Below are positions 28,738 through 38,786 of a stretch of DNA of 64,000 bases, in pieces. Made by a program: the position numbers and the translations under genes. This DNA is from Nocardia mangyaensis (lineage in GTDB: Bacteria; Actinomycetota; Actinomycetes; Mycobacteriales; Mycobacteriaceae). The DNA is taken from NCBI RefSeq assembly GCF_001886715.1, contig NZ_CP018082.1, forward strand, positions 6,014,001 through 6,078,000. The letters run 5' to 3'. The notes beneath the pieces are model-generated. The model saw only the letters and a program-made list of their open reading frames with translations. It was not told the DNA's origin and did not search any database. Positions within the stretch are counted from its first letter, which is position 1; the number at the start of each line of letters is the position of its first letter.

Positions 28738-29922
28738 ATGATGGATCTCACCGCGATCAGGGCCGCCACCGCAGGATTGTCGACCGGACGGGTCTTCCTC
28801 GACAGCGCGGGCTCCTCGCTGCCGCCCCGCGTGGTCACCGACACCGTCATCGACCACCTGCGACGCGAAGCCGAGATCGGTGGCTACCGGGCGGCAAACG
28901 AGCGTTTCGACGATCTGGCCGCGGTGAAGACCTCGATCGCCACCCTGATCGGCGCCACCCCCGACACCATCGCGCTGAGCGACAGTGCGACCCGGTCGTG
29001 GACCGATTTCGCCTACTCCGTACCACTTCGCCCCGGTGACCGGATCCTGATCTCCGAGGCCGACTACGCCAGCAACGCGATCGCGGCGATGCAGCGGGCC
29101 GCGCACACCGGCGCGGTGGTCGAGCACATCCCCAGCGATGCCACCGGCCGCATCGACACCGACGCGTTCGCGGCGATGCTGGACGAGCGTGTCCGCCTGG
29201 TCTCGCTGCAGCACGCGCCGACCAACGGCGGCCTGGTGAATCCGGTCGCCGAGATCACCCGGCTCGCTCACGAGGTGGGCGCGCTGGTGCTGCTCGACGC
29301 CTGCCAGTCGATCGGCCAGCTGCCCATCGATGTCAGCGCGCTCGGCGTCGACGCGCTCTCGGCCACCGGGCGTAAATGGCTACGCGGGCCACGCGGTACC
29401 GGATTCCTCTACCTCCGTGGCGAGTTGGCGCGCAGCATGGAACCGGCCCGGCTCGACCTGCACAGCGCGCAGTGGGTGGGCCCCCGGGAGTATCGCCTCG
29501 CCGAGGACGCGAGCCGCTTCGAGTTCTGGGAGTGCGATGTCGCGGCCCGTCTCGGCCTCGGCGCCGCGGTCGACTACCTGCTCGCGCTCGGCCCCGACCA
29601 GGCCTACGCCGCCGTGGCCGAGCGCGCGCGCTACCTGCGCGCGACGCTGCCCGAGCTGCCCGGCCTCACCGTCCGCGATCTCGGCACCGAACACAGCGGC
29701 ATAGTCTCGTTCACCATCGAGGGCCACGACCCGGTCCAGTTGCGCGATCACCTCGCCGAGCACGACGTGACCGTCACCGTGAGCCACGCGAGCTCCACCC
29801 TGCTCGACATGACCGCCCGCGGCGTGGCCGCTGTCGTCCGCGCCTCACCGCACTACTTCATCAGCCCGGACGAACTCGACCGTTTCGTCGCCGCCCTCGG
29901 CGAGCTCGTCGGACGAGGCTGA
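28738..29922 (+). CDS. egtE: Class V aminotransferase-fold C-S lyase EgtE
   Basis: EgtE is the PLP enzyme that cleaves the sulfoxide intermediate to ergothioneine. The 394-residue product has the class V fold: VFLDSAGSSLPP near the N-terminus, LLDACQSIGQLPIDV, and ATGRKWLRGPRGTGFLYLR with the PLP lysine (near residue 211). ATG 28738 or ATG 28741 are equally possible. It is divergent from egtA. Other class V lyases look alike; the placement beside egtABCD decides the call. Confidence 0.88.
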   Translation: MMDLTAIRAATAGLSTGRVFLDSAGSSLPPRVVTDTVIDHLRREAEIGGYRAANERFDDLAAVKTSIATLIGATPDTIALSDSATRSWTDFAYSVPLRPGDRILISEADYASNAIAAMQRAAHTGAVVEHIPSDATGRIDTDAFAAMLDERVRLVSLQHAPTNGGLVNPVAEITRLAHEVGALVLLDACQSIGQLPIDVSALGVDALSATGRKWLRGPRGTGFLYLRGELARSMEPARLDLHSAQWVGPREYRLAEDASRFEFWECDVAARLGLGAAVDYLLALGPDQAYAAVAERARYLRATLPELPGLTVRDLGTEHSGIVSFTIEGHDPVQLRDHLAEHDVTVTVSHASSTLLDMTARGVAAVVRASPHYFISPDELDRFVAALGELVGRG

Positions 29923-30286
29923 CCCACGTCACGCGCCGGGGGCAATTCACCCGGAGGGGACACGGACTGTCGATGGCAGGGTCTATCGTGGTCGAACCGG
30001 GGCGCTGTGCGTTGCCATGGCGACGGGGTACCGGACGGTGCCGGACGGGACGGCACCATCCGGCCGCCGGACACCGGGCCCAGGTCAGAGTGGCAACTGA
30101 TCTGCTGATGCGGGAAATTGCCAGGTTATCGGGTAGACCATAGGGGACCGTTCCACTGCCATCTCTGCCGTCGAGGGCTGACCGGCTGGGGTGCTGGGGT
30201 GTCAGTCGGGGTTAACACCGGGTGGGCGGGGCGGGATTGTTGGGAGCACGGCCGTAACTGATCGTTGGCGCAAAGGGAGTCCGACG
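29923..30286. other. Intergenic stretch without a recognisable gene
   Basis: The 364 bases between egtE and the acyl-AMP ligase contain no reading frame with convincing protein features. A GTTAACACCGGGTGGGCGGGGCGGG stretch precedes the next gene in pieces. No terminator or promoter stands out, except AAAGGGAG at 30272-30279, which is the ribosome binding site of the next gene. Confidence 0.5.
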
Positions 30287-31930
30287 TTGAGCAGGTTCAC
30301 CGACGAAATGTTTGCCACAGCGTTGTCCAGCTCGAGGGGGCTGGTCACCGGGGAACCGGGAGTGCCCTTGCGGCAGACCTGGGGGGAGATCCATCGCAGC
30401 GCACGGCGGATGGCGGGCGGTCTCACGGCCGCCGGGATCGGGCACGGCGACGCGGTGGGCGTGCTCGCCGGACTGCCGGTCGACATCGCCCCTGCCTGCC
30501 AGGCGATCTGGATGCGCGGCGCCTCGATCACCATGCTGCATCAGCCGACCCCGCGCACCGATCTCGCGGTCTGGGTGCGCGACACCGAGACCGTGCTGAC
30601 CATGATCGAGGCGAAGGCGGTCGTGCTCGGCGCACCCTTCGACGCGGCCGAGCCGGTGCTGCGCGAACGCGGTATCGCCGTGGTCCGCATCGAGGACCTG
30701 CACCAGGGCATCGATACCGATCCGGTGCCGACCACCGAGTCCGATATCGCGTTGCAGCAGTTGACCTCCGGATCGACCGGATCGCCGAAGGCCGTACGGA
30801 TCACGCACGGCAACTTCTACGTCAACGCCTACGCCATGTTCAATCGGGTCAAGTTCCAGACCGACGACGACGTGATGATCAGCTGGCTGCCGCTGTTCCA
30901 CGACATGGGCATGGTCGGATTCCTCAGCGTGCCCATGCAATTCGGCGCCGAAGTGGTGTGCGTGACACCACTCGACTTCCTGGCCAGGCCACTGCTGTGG
31001 GCCGAGCTCATCGACAAGTACCGCGGCACCGTCACCGCCGCACCGAATTTCGCCTATTCGTTGCTGGCCCGACGGCTGCGCCAGGCCGAGCCGGGCACCA
31101 TGGATCTGTCCAGCGTGCGCTACATGTGGAACGGCGCCGAACCGGTGGACCCCGACACCATGGCCGCGCTCGCGGAGGCGGGAAAACACTTCGGGCTCAA
31201 CCCGAGCGCGCTCACCCCCGTCTACGGCATGGCCGAGACCACGCTGGCCGTGTCCATCCCCGACCCCGGGCAGGGCCAGGTGCTCGACGTGATCGATGCC
31301 GACCTGCTCGAAGCGGTCGGCAAGGCCGTGCCGGTCGCCGAGGACGATCACCACGGCACGCCACGCAAGCTGCCGACCCTGGGCCACCTGGTCGACGATC
31401 TGGAGGGCCGCGTCGTCGACGCCGAACGCCAGCCGCTGCCGGTGCGCTCGGTCGGCGTCATCGAATTGCGCGGACCCGCCGTGACTTCCGGCTACGTCAC
31501 CGTCGACGGCTTCCGCCCGGCCCAGGACGCCGACGGCTGGCTCGACACCGGCGACATCGGCTACTTCACCGACGCGGGCCTGATCGTGGTGTGTGGCCGA
31601 ATGAAGGACGTCATCATCATGGGCGGCCGCAACATCTACCCCACCGACATCGAGCGAGCGGCCCTGCGGGTCACCGGGGTACGCCCCGGCAACGCGGTCG
31701 CGGTCCGCCTCGACGCGGGCGAGAAGCGCGAAAGCTTCGCGGTGGTCGTGGAATCCAACGACTTCCAGGAGCCCGACGAGGTGAAACGCATCGAACGCGA
31801 GATCGTCCACGAGGTCTTCACCGAAGTAGGCGCCCGCCCCCGCACCGTAGCCATCCTCGGCCCCGGCGCCCTCCCGAAGACCTCGTCAGGAAAACTCCGC
31901 CGCGCGGCAACAGCCGTACACCTGCGGTAA
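30287..31930 (+). CDS. Fatty acyl-AMP ligase, Pks16-like
   Basis: The 547-residue adenylate-forming enzyme activates fatty acids as acyl-adenylates. [18 protein letters not shown] (residues about 160-177) is the ATP loop, then [40 protein letters not shown] and the C-terminal KTSSGKLRR with the catalytic lysine. The TTG at 30287 is selected because AAAGGGAG lies 7 bases upstream. The [11 protein letters not shown] stretch favours the acyl-AMP ligase branch over acyl-CoA synthetases. It lies next to pth, as does Rv1013 (pks16) in M. tuberculosis. The acyl acceptor is unknown. Confidence 0.88.
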   Translation: MSRFTDEMFATALSSSRGLVTGEPGVPLRQTWGEIHRSARRMAGGLTAAGIGHGDAVGVLAGLPVDIAPACQAIWMRGASITMLHQPTPRTDLAVWVRDTETVLTMIEAKAVVLGAPFDAAEPVLRERGIAVVRIEDLHQGIDTDPVPTTESDIALQQLTSGSTGSPKAVRITHGNFYVNAYAMFNRVKFQTDDDVMISWLPLFHDMGMVGFLSVPMQFGAEVVCVTPLDFLARPLLWAELIDKYRGTVTAAPNFAYSLLARRLRQAEPGTMDLSSVRYMWNGAEPVDPDTMAALAEAGKHFGLNPSALTPVYGMAETTLAVSIPDPGQGQVLDVIDADLLEAVGKAVPVAEDDHHGTPRKLPTLGHLVDDLEGRVVDAERQPLPVRSVGVIELRGPAVTSGYVTVDGFRPAQDADGWLDTGDIGYFTDAGLIVVCGRMKDVIIMGGRNIYPTDIERAALRVTGVRPGNAVAVRLDAGEKRESFAVVVESNDFQEPDEVKRIEREIVHEVFTEVGARPRTVAILGPGALPKTSSGKLRRAATAVHLR

Positions 31931-32263
31931 TCCCTCCGAAGCCCCGAACCACCCCACCCACCGCAGTGTCGGCACGCCGGGGCCGAAGTCGGCCACCCTG
32001 CCGCACTCCCAGCCCCTCACTAACACTCGAGTCCGCCATGACCGCACTCCCAACCCCGCACATCCCGACCCCGAGGAGGGATCGCCGACGCAGTCGGCGG
32101 TTCGCGCCCGTCCCGACGATCAGGCGCCGTGGCGTACGCGACGAAGGAGCAAGCCACGGTGCCTGATCGTCGGGACCGCCGGGGGCGCGAACTCGAGCGC
32201 GCCAGCGCTCCAACAAACACAGCCCGTGTCACCAAACCCCGAGTCCGGCACGGCCCTCGGCGA
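31931..32263. other. Intergenic stretch between convergent genes, contains a large inverted repeat
   Basis: No gene is evident in these 333 bases. The right half holds the inverted repeat annotated at 32100-32192. The rest is unremarkable. Confidence 0.6.
32100..32192. repeat. Long imperfect inverted repeat between the ligase gene and pth
   Basis: Arms 32110-32133 and 32153-32176 pair at 23 of 24 positions around a 19-base loop. Outer arms GTTCGCGCCC (32100-32109) and GGGCGCGAAC (32183-32192) extend the pairing, with a 6-base bulge on the right side. It could be a bidirectional terminator for the convergent genes or a copy of a palindromic repeat family. Confidence 0.85.
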
Positions 32264-32842
32264 CTAGTGCAGCGAGTTCTGCGCCGCTTCCAACCCGACC
32301 TTCAGCAACAGTTCGACCGCGTCAGCGGCCTGCTCCACGATCACCGGGACCTCCTTGCGCTCCGGCGCCGCGAACGGCTTGAGCACATAGTCGGCCGGGT
32401 CCTGGCGGCCGGGCGGGCGGCCGATACCGATCCTGGTGCGCAGGTAGTCCTTGGTGGTCAGCGCCTGAGAGATCGAACGCAGGCCATTGTGCCCACCTTC
32501 GCCGCCGCCCTGCTTGAGTTTGATCGTGCCGAACGGCAGGTCCAGCTCGTCGTGCACGACGATCACCTGGTCGAGCGGCACCGAGAAGAACTTCGCCAGC
32601 GCGGCCACCGGCCGACCGGACAGGTTCATGTAGGTGCGCGGCTTGGCGATCAGGATCTGACGGCCGTCCAGGCGTGCCTGCAGCAGATCGGCACCGGACT
32701 TCTTGTGCACGGCAAAACGGCCGCCGACGCGCTCGGCGAGCACATCGGCGACCAGGAAGCCCACATTGTGGCGGGTGCGCTCGTAGTCGGGGCCGGGGTT
32801 ACCCAGCCCCACCACGAGCGCGGGCCCGGAGGATTCGGTCAT
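32264..32842 (-). CDS. pth: Peptidyl-tRNA hydrolase
   Basis: Pth releases tRNA from peptidyl-tRNA that has dropped off ribosomes. The 192-residue protein has [18 protein letters not shown] with the catalytic His (near residue 26), [29 protein letters not shown] and [11 protein letters not shown] 32842 is given; a GTG lies directly before it. It follows rplY by 22 bases, an arrangement conserved in actinobacteria. Confidence 0.95.
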   Translation of the reverse strand: MTESSGPALVVGLGNPGPDYERTRHNVGFLVADVLAERVGGRFAVHKKSGADLLQARLDGRQILIAKPRTYMNLSGRPVAALAKFFSVPLDQVIVVHDELDLPFGTIKLKQGGGEGGHNGLRSISQALTTKDYLRTRIGIGRPPGRQDPADYVLKPFAAPERKEVPVIVEQAADAVELLLKVGLEAAQNSLH

Positions 32843-32864
32843 CACCGAACCGTAGCGCTAGGAA

Positions 32865-33488
32865 TTACTCGGACTCGGCAGCGGACTCCGCGGTCGCGGC
32901 GTCGGCAGCGGTGCCTTCGCCGTCTTCGTCCATCTGCGAGGCGGACGGCGCGGCGATCACGTTGACGATCAGGGCCTCCGGGTCACCGGCGAGGGTGACG
33001 CCCTCGGGCAGATCGATGGTGCCTGCCAGGATCTGGGTGCCCGGCTCGATGCCCTCGACCGAGATCTCGATGGTCTCGGGCAGCTTCAGCGCGTCGGCCT
33101 CGATCGACAGGACGCTGGTCTCCTGGGTGATCAGGGTGCCGGAGGCGGCATCGCCGGTGATGATGACGTTGACGTCGGTGACGACACGCTCGCCGCTCTG
33201 CACGATCAGCAGGTCGGCGTGCTCGATGTAGCGACGGATCGGGTGGACCACGACCGACTTGGTCATCGCCAGCTGCTGCTTGCCGTCGACCATGAGGTTG
33301 AGGATGGCGTTGGTGCCGTTCTCGCGCAGGATGGCGGCGAAGGCGCGGGCGTTGAGCGCCAGGTGCTGCGGCTCGGCGTGGTGGCCGTACAGCACGGCGG
33401 GCACGTTGCCGTCGCGACGGGTACGGCGAGCAGCGCCCTTACCGAATTCGGTGCGAACGGCGGCTTCGATCAGGTTGACGTCGGACAT
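32865..33488 (-). CDS. rplY: 50S ribosomal protein L25/general stress protein Ctc
   Basis: L25 binds 5S rRNA. The 207-residue protein is the long Ctc/TL5 type: an N-terminal L25 domain ([22 protein letters not shown], then [13 protein letters not shown]) plus a C-terminal beta domain ([22 protein letters not shown]). It ends with an acidic tail of about 30 residues. Third-position use is as expected. It forms an operon with pth. Confidence 0.95.
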   Translation of the reverse strand: MSDVNLIEAAVRTEFGKGAARRTRRDGNVPAVLYGHHAEPQHLALNARAFAAILRENGTNAILNLMVDGKQQLAMTKSVVVHPIRRYIEHADLLIVQSGERVVTDVNVIITGDAASGTLITQETSVLSIEADALKLPETIEISVEGIEPGTQILAGTIDLPEGVTLAGDPEALIVNVIAAPSASQMDEDGEGTAADAATAESAAESE

Positions 33489-33769
33489 ACTGAATGCGCT
33501 CCTACGGCTCTTCCGGGCTGGTCAATGTGGCGACCCATCCACCGGGGTCTGGGTCTACTCGTCGGACGAAGAACGAACGAGGACGGCCAGACAGCCGAGC
33601 CGCGTCGATCACGGTGAGCACCACGTGGGCTCACCCTCGCCGAGACAACCTGACCACCATACCGCACCCCTGTTCTCGTCTCGAAACCGCCATGACGCAC
33701 TCCCGGCGCGAACACCGCCGACCTGCCCTCGTACCCTGAAAAGGCTCATCCCCTGCGAAAGGTTCCGCG

Positions 33770-35410
33770 TTGACCGAGTCCGGAGAGAACGCCGCCCCCA
33801 CCCCCCGCGGATTACCCGCCGAGGTGGCCCGTCGCCGCACGTTCGCCGTGATCTCGCACCCCGACGCGGGTAAGTCGACGCTCACCGAGGCGCTGGCGCT
33901 GCACGCCAGGATGATCTCCGAGGCGGGCGCGATCCACGGCAAGGCCGGTCGCAAGTCGACGGTGTCGGACTGGATGGAGATGGAGAAGGCGCGCGGCATC
34001 TCGGTGAGTTCGACCGCGCTGCAGTTCAACTACCGCGCGGCCGGTTCCGATGTCGACAATGTGATCAACCTGGTCGACACCCCAGGCCACTCCGATTTCT
34101 CCGAGGACACCTACCGCGTGCTCACCGCGGTCGACGCCGCGGTGATGTTGATCGACGCCGCCAAGGGCCTGGAACCGCAGACGCTGAAGCTGTTCCAGGT
34201 GTGCCGCCACCGCGGCATCCCGGTCATCACCGTGATCAACAAGTGGGACCGCCCCGGCCAGGAGCCGCTGGAGCTGCTCGACGAGATCAGCGAGCGCATC
34301 GGCCTCACCCCGACCCCGCTGTTCCTGCCGGTCGGCATCGCGGGCGATTTCCGCGGCCTGTTGCGCCGCGGCCCCGACGGCGAGGCCAGCGAGTACATCC
34401 ACTTCACCCGCACCGCCGGTGGCGCGACCATCGCCCCGGAGGAATCGCTGACCCCGGCCCAGGCCGAGGCGCGCGAGGGCGAGCCGTGGACCACCGCGGC
34501 CGAGGAGAGCGAACTGCTCTCGGCGGCCGGACAGGACCACGATCAGGAAATGTTCCTGGCCGGGCAGACCTCGCCGGTCATCTACGCCTCGGCGATGCTG
34601 AACTTCGGCGTGCGCCAACTGCTCGAGACCCTGGTGTCCTTGGCGCCCGCGCCTGGCCCGCGCGCCGATGTGGCCGGGAAGGACCGCGTGACCGGTGACC
34701 CGTTCAGCGCGGTGGTGTTCAAGGTGCAGGCGGGCATGGACACCGCCCACCGCGACCGGCTGGCGTTCATGCGGATCGTGTCCGGCGAGTTCGAGCGCGG
34801 CATGGTGGTGACCCACGCGCAGACCGGTCGACCCTTCGCCACCAAGTACGCACTGACCGTGTTCGGCCGCGAACGCACCACCGTCGACACCGCCTACCCC
34901 GGCGATGTGGTCGGCCTGGTGAACGCGACCGCGCTGGCGCCCGGCCACACCTTGTTCGTGGACAAGAAGGTGGAGTTCCCGCCGATCCCGAGCTTCGCCC
35001 CCGAGCACTTCGCGACGCTGCGCGCGCAGAGCGCGGGCAAGTACAAGCAGTTCCGCAAGGCCATCGACCAGCTCGATTCCGAGGGCGTGGTGCAGGTACT
35101 GCGCAACGATGCTCGCGGCGACGCCTCGCCGGTGCTGGCCGCGGTCGGCCCGATGCAGTTCGAGGTGGTCACCGCCCGCATGCAGGCGGAGTTCACCGTG
35201 GAGACCCAGCTGGACTTCCTGCCCTTCACTCTGGCCCGGCGCACCGATGCCGAGTCCGCGCCCGAGCTGGATCGTCAGCGCGGCGTTGAGGTGTTCACCC
35301 GCACCGACGGCGCGATCCTGGCGCTGTTCAGCGACAAGTGGCGGCTGCAGTACATCGAGAAGGAGCACCCGAAGCTCACGCTGGAGCCGCTGGTCGCGAC
35401 CGCGGACTGA
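33770..35410 (+). CDS. prfC: Peptide chain release factor 3
   Basis: RF3 is the GTPase that recycles RF1/RF2 after termination. The 546-residue protein has the G1 motif SHPDAGKST (residues about 27-35), the switch II DTPGHSDFSEDTYR, and G4 NKWD. Domains II and III follow with QAGMDTAHRDRLAFMRIVSG. The TTG start at 33770 has GAAAGG 7 bases upstream. RF3 is patchily distributed among bacteria, so its presence is worth recording. It converges on the SnoaL-like gene. Confidence 0.95.
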   Translation: MTESGENAAPTPRGLPAEVARRRTFAVISHPDAGKSTLTEALALHARMISEAGAIHGKAGRKSTVSDWMEMEKARGISVSSTALQFNYRAAGSDVDNVINLVDTPGHSDFSEDTYRVLTAVDAAVMLIDAAKGLEPQTLKLFQVCRHRGIPVITVINKWDRPGQEPLELLDEISERIGLTPTPLFLPVGIAGDFRGLLRRGPDGEASEYIHFTRTAGGATIAPEESLTPAQAEAREGEPWTTAAEESELLSAAGQDHDQEMFLAGQTSPVIYASAMLNFGVRQLLETLVSLAPAPGPRADVAGKDRVTGDPFSAVVFKVQAGMDTAHRDRLAFMRIVSGEFERGMVVTHAQTGRPFATKYALTVFGRERTTVDTAYPGDVVGLVNATALAPGHTLFVDKKVEFPPIPSFAPEHFATLRAQSAGKYKQFRKAIDQLDSEGVVQVLRNDARGDASPVLAAVGPMQFEVVTARMQAEFTVETQLDFLPFTLARRTDAESAPELDRQRGVEVFTRTDGAILALFSDKWRLQYIEKEHPKLTLEPLVATAD

Positions 35411-35443
35411 CGCCGGGGCTGTCTGGGTCGGCCCGAGATCGGG

Positions 35444-36154
35444 CTAGGCCGCCGGGCCGGGGTTGCGCTCGACCGAGGAGATGTGGTTCTCCTGGGCGAT
35501 CATTCCCCAGCGGCTGGCGGTCAGGCGCAGGCTCGGCAGGTCGCTGAGCGAGAGCACCACCTCGTAGGTGCGCTCGTAGCCGGTGTGCGCGATGCGCCAG
35601 TGCCCGTCGTCGCAGCGGACGTAGTTGTCGGTGTAGAAGGCCGCGCCCCGCAGGCACATGTTGTGCTCGGGGATGATCACGGTGTCGGCCAGGTACCAGG
35701 TGCCGGTGGCGGTGTCACCGTCGACATCGATCTCGGGGTGATCACAGCGGTGCTCGGTGATGACGTGCGGACCGAGGGTGTTGCGCAGGAAGGCGAGGAA
35801 AGCCTCGCGCGACTCGAACTGCAGGTACTCGCTGTAGGTGGCGGTGGCCTCGGGGATCAAGGTGTCGGCGAACTCGTCCCAGGACTTGGTGTCGAGGCTG
35901 CGCAGGTAGCGGAACTTGAGTCTGCTGATCGCGACGATGTCGTCGGGGTGATCCGGCGGGCGTGCCACCGGCAGGGGCTGCGGCTCGTCGGCGTGCGCGT
36001 CGCCGGGCGGTGCCTCGGCCATCCGTTCCTCCCCAGGCCCAGGCCCGGCGACCAACGGTTCGTCGGCCCCGGGCAACAACGGCGCAGGCGGGCCCACGGT
36101 GGGCGCGACAGCTTCGTCGACGCGCACGTTCGAGGATCCGGTTTCCTGCTCCAT
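35444..36154 (-). CDS. SnoaL/NTF2-like protein
   Basis: This protein has 236 residues. The first 70 are low-complexity, rich in Pro, Ala and Glu. From about residue 72 an NTF2-like cone fold follows, with LKFRYLRSLDTKSWDEFADTL split over two helices, then a strand with TGTWYLADTVI and a C-terminal HWRIAHTGYER. SnoaL-like proteins include polyketide cyclases, isomerases and binding proteins; the substrate is unknown. The start ATG 36154 is the first after the weak GTG 36178. Confidence 0.75.
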   Translation of the reverse strand: MEQETGSSNVRVDEAVAPTVGPPAPLLPGADEPLVAGPGPGEERMAEAPPGDAHADEPQPLPVARPPDHPDDIVAISRLKFRYLRSLDTKSWDEFADTLIPEATATYSEYLQFESREAFLAFLRNTLGPHVITEHRCDHPEIDVDGDTATGTWYLADTVIIPEHNMCLRGAAFYTDNYVRCDDGHWRIAHTGYERTYEVVLSLSDLPSLRLTASRWGMIAQENHISSVERNPGPAA

Positions 36155-36258
36155 CCCTCCACGATCCCACCAGAACACGCGCTATGACCGATCTGTATCA
36201 GATCGCTATCACTGCCGACACCGGAGCGTGACCTCCGGTGCGGTCAGCGCGTGCTGTC

Positions 36259-37134
36259 TCAGCTACCGATCGTGAAGCAGGTCCGGCAGAAGTCCTCGCC
36301 GAACTCCGACAGGCGCAGGCTCTTGCGCACGATCTTCGGCGCGCGACCCGCCTTCTTGAGGGCCGTCTCCACCACGGGCTGCACTTCCAGGACCATGTAG
36401 CGGCTCAACACCACCGGGTCGTCGGAGGTGAGCGTCAAGCCGAGACGGTTGAGGTTGATCAGGTAGGACCGCGACCGGTCCGGGTAGCGCACGCCGGCCT
36501 GTTCGGGCACCGAGGTCAGGTCGCCCTGGACCAGCTCCGAGCCGATGCCGAGCGGACGGTTGGTCCGCACGTCGACCGAGGGCTGCGGCCCGTTGAGTGC
36601 CATGAACCGCAGGATGCGGGCCTCGTCGGGTGCGATCTCGTCGAGGATGCGGTCATACGCCGGGTGCACGTCCTCGGTGAAGTACACATCGGCCGAGCGG
36701 GCGAGCAACGCGTCGCCGCGGCGGCGCAGGTCGTCGGTATTGGCCGAACGCAGGTACGGGCCAACAGCGACGGCCTGCTGGGTCGACCCGTTGGGCGTCG
36801 GCACGTAGCTGACGATCTCGCGGACCGACCCCTCGGTGACGCCGAGCGCGCTGCGCGCGATGGAGCGCAGGGCATTGCCGGTGCGCTCGGCGATATCGGC
36901 CGAGGACTCCCCGTCCAGGGCTGCCTGGGCCAGTTCCTTGGTCACCTCATAGGTGGTGCCGACAGCCCATTGGCTGCCGCGCACCGCGGTTCCGGCGGCC
37001 AGCCCGGCGGCGCGGAACACGCCCCGGATCAGCCGTGCTTCATTACTGATCTGTCGCTGCTCGACATCCGAGCTGCGCTCGACGGCGCGGGTACCGGCAC
37101 GGGCCAGGTCCTGTCCGGTCCTGTCGTCTGTCAC
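36259..37134 (-). CDS. DUF4393/Abi-alpha-like protein, copy 1
   Basis: The 291-residue protein has a helical N-terminal part with a weakly hydrophobic segment (residues about 37-60) and a conserved C-terminal half. The HPAYDRILDEIAPDEARILRF pattern (split by one residue after position 160) and NLNRLGL and LSEFGEDFCRTCF match the DUF4393 (Abi-alpha) family, known from an abortive-infection gene. It is clearly paralogous to the protein at 38777-39673. GTG 37134 is preceded by GGAGTAGGA. The gene is divergent from the DUF445 gene. A defence or envelope role is a guess. Confidence 0.75.
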   Translation of the reverse strand: MTDDRTGQDLARAGTRAVERSSDVEQRQISNEARLIRGVFRAAGLAAGTAVRGSQWAVGTTYEVTKELAQAALDGESSADIAERTGNALRSIARSALGVTEGSVREIVSYVPTPNGSTQQAVAVGPYLRSANTDDLRRRGDALLARSADVYFTEDVHPAYDRILDEIAPDEARILRFMALNGPQPSVDVRTNRPLGIGSELVQGDLTSVPEQAGVRYPDRSRSYLINLNRLGLTLTSDDPVVLSRYMVLEVQPVVETALKKAGRAPKIVRKSLRLSEFGEDFCRTCFTIGS

Positions 37135-37463
37135 GTCCTACTCCGAAGTCTCGCCATGTGAACGGATCGCCCACAGATTATTGCCCGACCACGCTCCAGG
37201 CACAGTGCGGATTACGCGCGCCCCTGCTCGCGTCGATTGTGTCCTGTCACGAATTGTGGTGATGGTCATTGTTCCGACTCGCCAGGGCGAGTACGGCATT
37301 CGGGACGGGTTCTGTGACTGATGTCTCAGACACTACCCTGTGGCCTGGCACACGACGAATGGACCCAGTTCCTCACCTCACAGTAGGGTCACCTCGCTGC
37401 GGGGGTGCTAATTTTGGGTTCCGGTGAAGGCGGTGGTCACCGGGTTATCGGCAGGAGGGTGTC
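37135..37463. other. Divergent intergenic region
   Basis: These 329 bases lie between the two divergently read DUF genes and probably hold both promoters. AGGAGGG at 37453-37459 is the ribosome binding site of the DUF445 gene. I cannot assign -10 or -35 elements with confidence. Confidence 0.5.
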
Positions 37464-38786
37464 GTGTTGGAGAGTGTGTTCGGGTTACACCCGACGCTCC
37501 TGCTTGAAATTGTGACAATTCCGCTTTTCACAGGAATCATCGGATACATCACCAACTGGACCGGCATTTTGATGCTGTTCCAGCCGATCAAATTCCACGG
37601 GGTCCGGCTGCCCGGCCTGCGTGCGGTGTTCCCGTTCCTGCCCAAGCGCATTCAGGTGTTGCCGCTGCTCAGCTATGACGGCCGGATCGGCTGGCAGGGC
37701 ATCGTGCCGTCCCGCGCGGACAAGATGGCCAGCATCGCCGTGGACAAGGGGCTGTCCAAACTGGGCAGCGTCTCCGATTTCTATCGCGAGCTCGATCCGG
37801 AGAAGCTGGCCGAACATCTGGCCGAAGTCGCCGACGCGCAGATCCACGACATCGTCGAAGTGATCCTGCGCCGCGAGCATCCGCAGCTCTGGTACAACCT
37901 GCCCGTTCAGGTCCGGGAAATGATCCATCAGCGCGTACGCCAGCAGCTGCCCGAGATCCTGCGCGAGCTCACCGCCGAACTCGGCGCCAACATCGATCAG
38001 CTGCTCGATGTGAAGCAGATGGTGATCCGCTATTTCCAGGCCCGCCCGCAGCTGCTCAATCAGCTGTTCCAGGTGCTCGGCGCCAAGGAACTGCGCTTCA
38101 TGCAGAATTTCGGCTTCTACTTCGGCGCGCCCTGCGGCCTGCTGCTGGTGCTGACGCTGCACACCACCGGGCTCTCGCCGCTGGTGGTGTTGCCGATCGG
38201 CGGGATCATCATCGGCTGGGTGGTCAACTGGGTCGGTCTCAACATGATCTTCGCTCCGGCCGAGCCCAAGTGGTGGTGCCCCTGGCGGCAGGGTCTGCTG
38301 ATCAAGCGCCAGCCCGAGATCACCGCGGGCTACGCGGCGCTGGTGTCCACCGAGGTCGTCACCGTCGCCAACATCGGCGACGAACTGCTCAACGGCCCGC
38401 GCTCGGACCGCACCCTGCAGATGCTGGAAGACACCTTGCGCCCGGCCGCCGACCGCGCGCTCGGCCCGGCCAGGCCCGCGGTGAAATTCATGCTCGGCAG
38501 CCGCGAATACGACTCGCTGCAGACCACGCTGACCACCGAGGCCATGACGATCGCGCCGATGGCCTTCGCCGACCCGGCGTTCAACGTCCAGCAGGGCAAA
38601 CAGGTCAACGAATACATCGCCCGGCAAATGTCCGCACTTTCCCCACACGACTTCGTGGACATGTTGCGTTCGGCGATCAAACAGGACGAATGGTTGCTTT
38701 TCGTCCATGGCGGCGCGCTGGGGCTGCTCGCCGGATACGCTCACATTCTGGTCTTCGGAACAGGAGTGGCGACGACATGGATGTAG
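37464..38786 (+). CDS. DUF445-family membrane protein
   Basis: The protein has 440 residues. Its N-terminal segment (TIPLFTGIIGYITNWTGILMLFQPI) and a pair of hydrophobic segments in the middle (about residues 215-260, including GGIIIGWVVNWVG) are both YITNW/WVVNW-type repeats of the DUF445 family. A last hydrophobic segment ends the protein. DUF445 proteins are predicted membrane proteins of unknown function. GTG 37464 follows AGGAGGG. Its last 10 bases overlap the second DUF4393 gene. Confidence 0.85.
   Translation: MLESVFGLHPTLLLEIVTIPLFTGIIGYITNWTGILMLFQPIKFHGVRLPGLRAVFPFLPKRIQVLPLLSYDGRIGWQGIVPSRADKMASIAVDKGLSKLGSVSDFYRELDPEKLAEHLAEVADAQIHDIVEVILRREHPQLWYNLPVQVREMIHQRVRQQLPEILRELTAELGANIDQLLDVKQMVIRYFQARPQLLNQLFQVLGAKELRFMQNFGFYFGAPCGLLLVLTLHTTGLSPLVVLPIGGIIIGWVVNWVGLNMIFAPAEPKWWCPWRQGLLIKRQPEITAGYAALVSTEVVTVANIGDELLNGPRSDRTLQMLEDTLRPAADRALGPARPAVKFMLGSREYDSLQTTLTTEAMTIAPMAFADPAFNVQQGKQVNEYIARQMSALSPHDFVDMLRSAIKQDEWLLFVHGGALGLLAGYAHILVFGTGVATTWM

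Noticed and set aside
29376..30143. Open frame of 255 codons overlapping egtE
   Set aside because: It is an arginine-rich shadow of egtE in another frame and has no domain.
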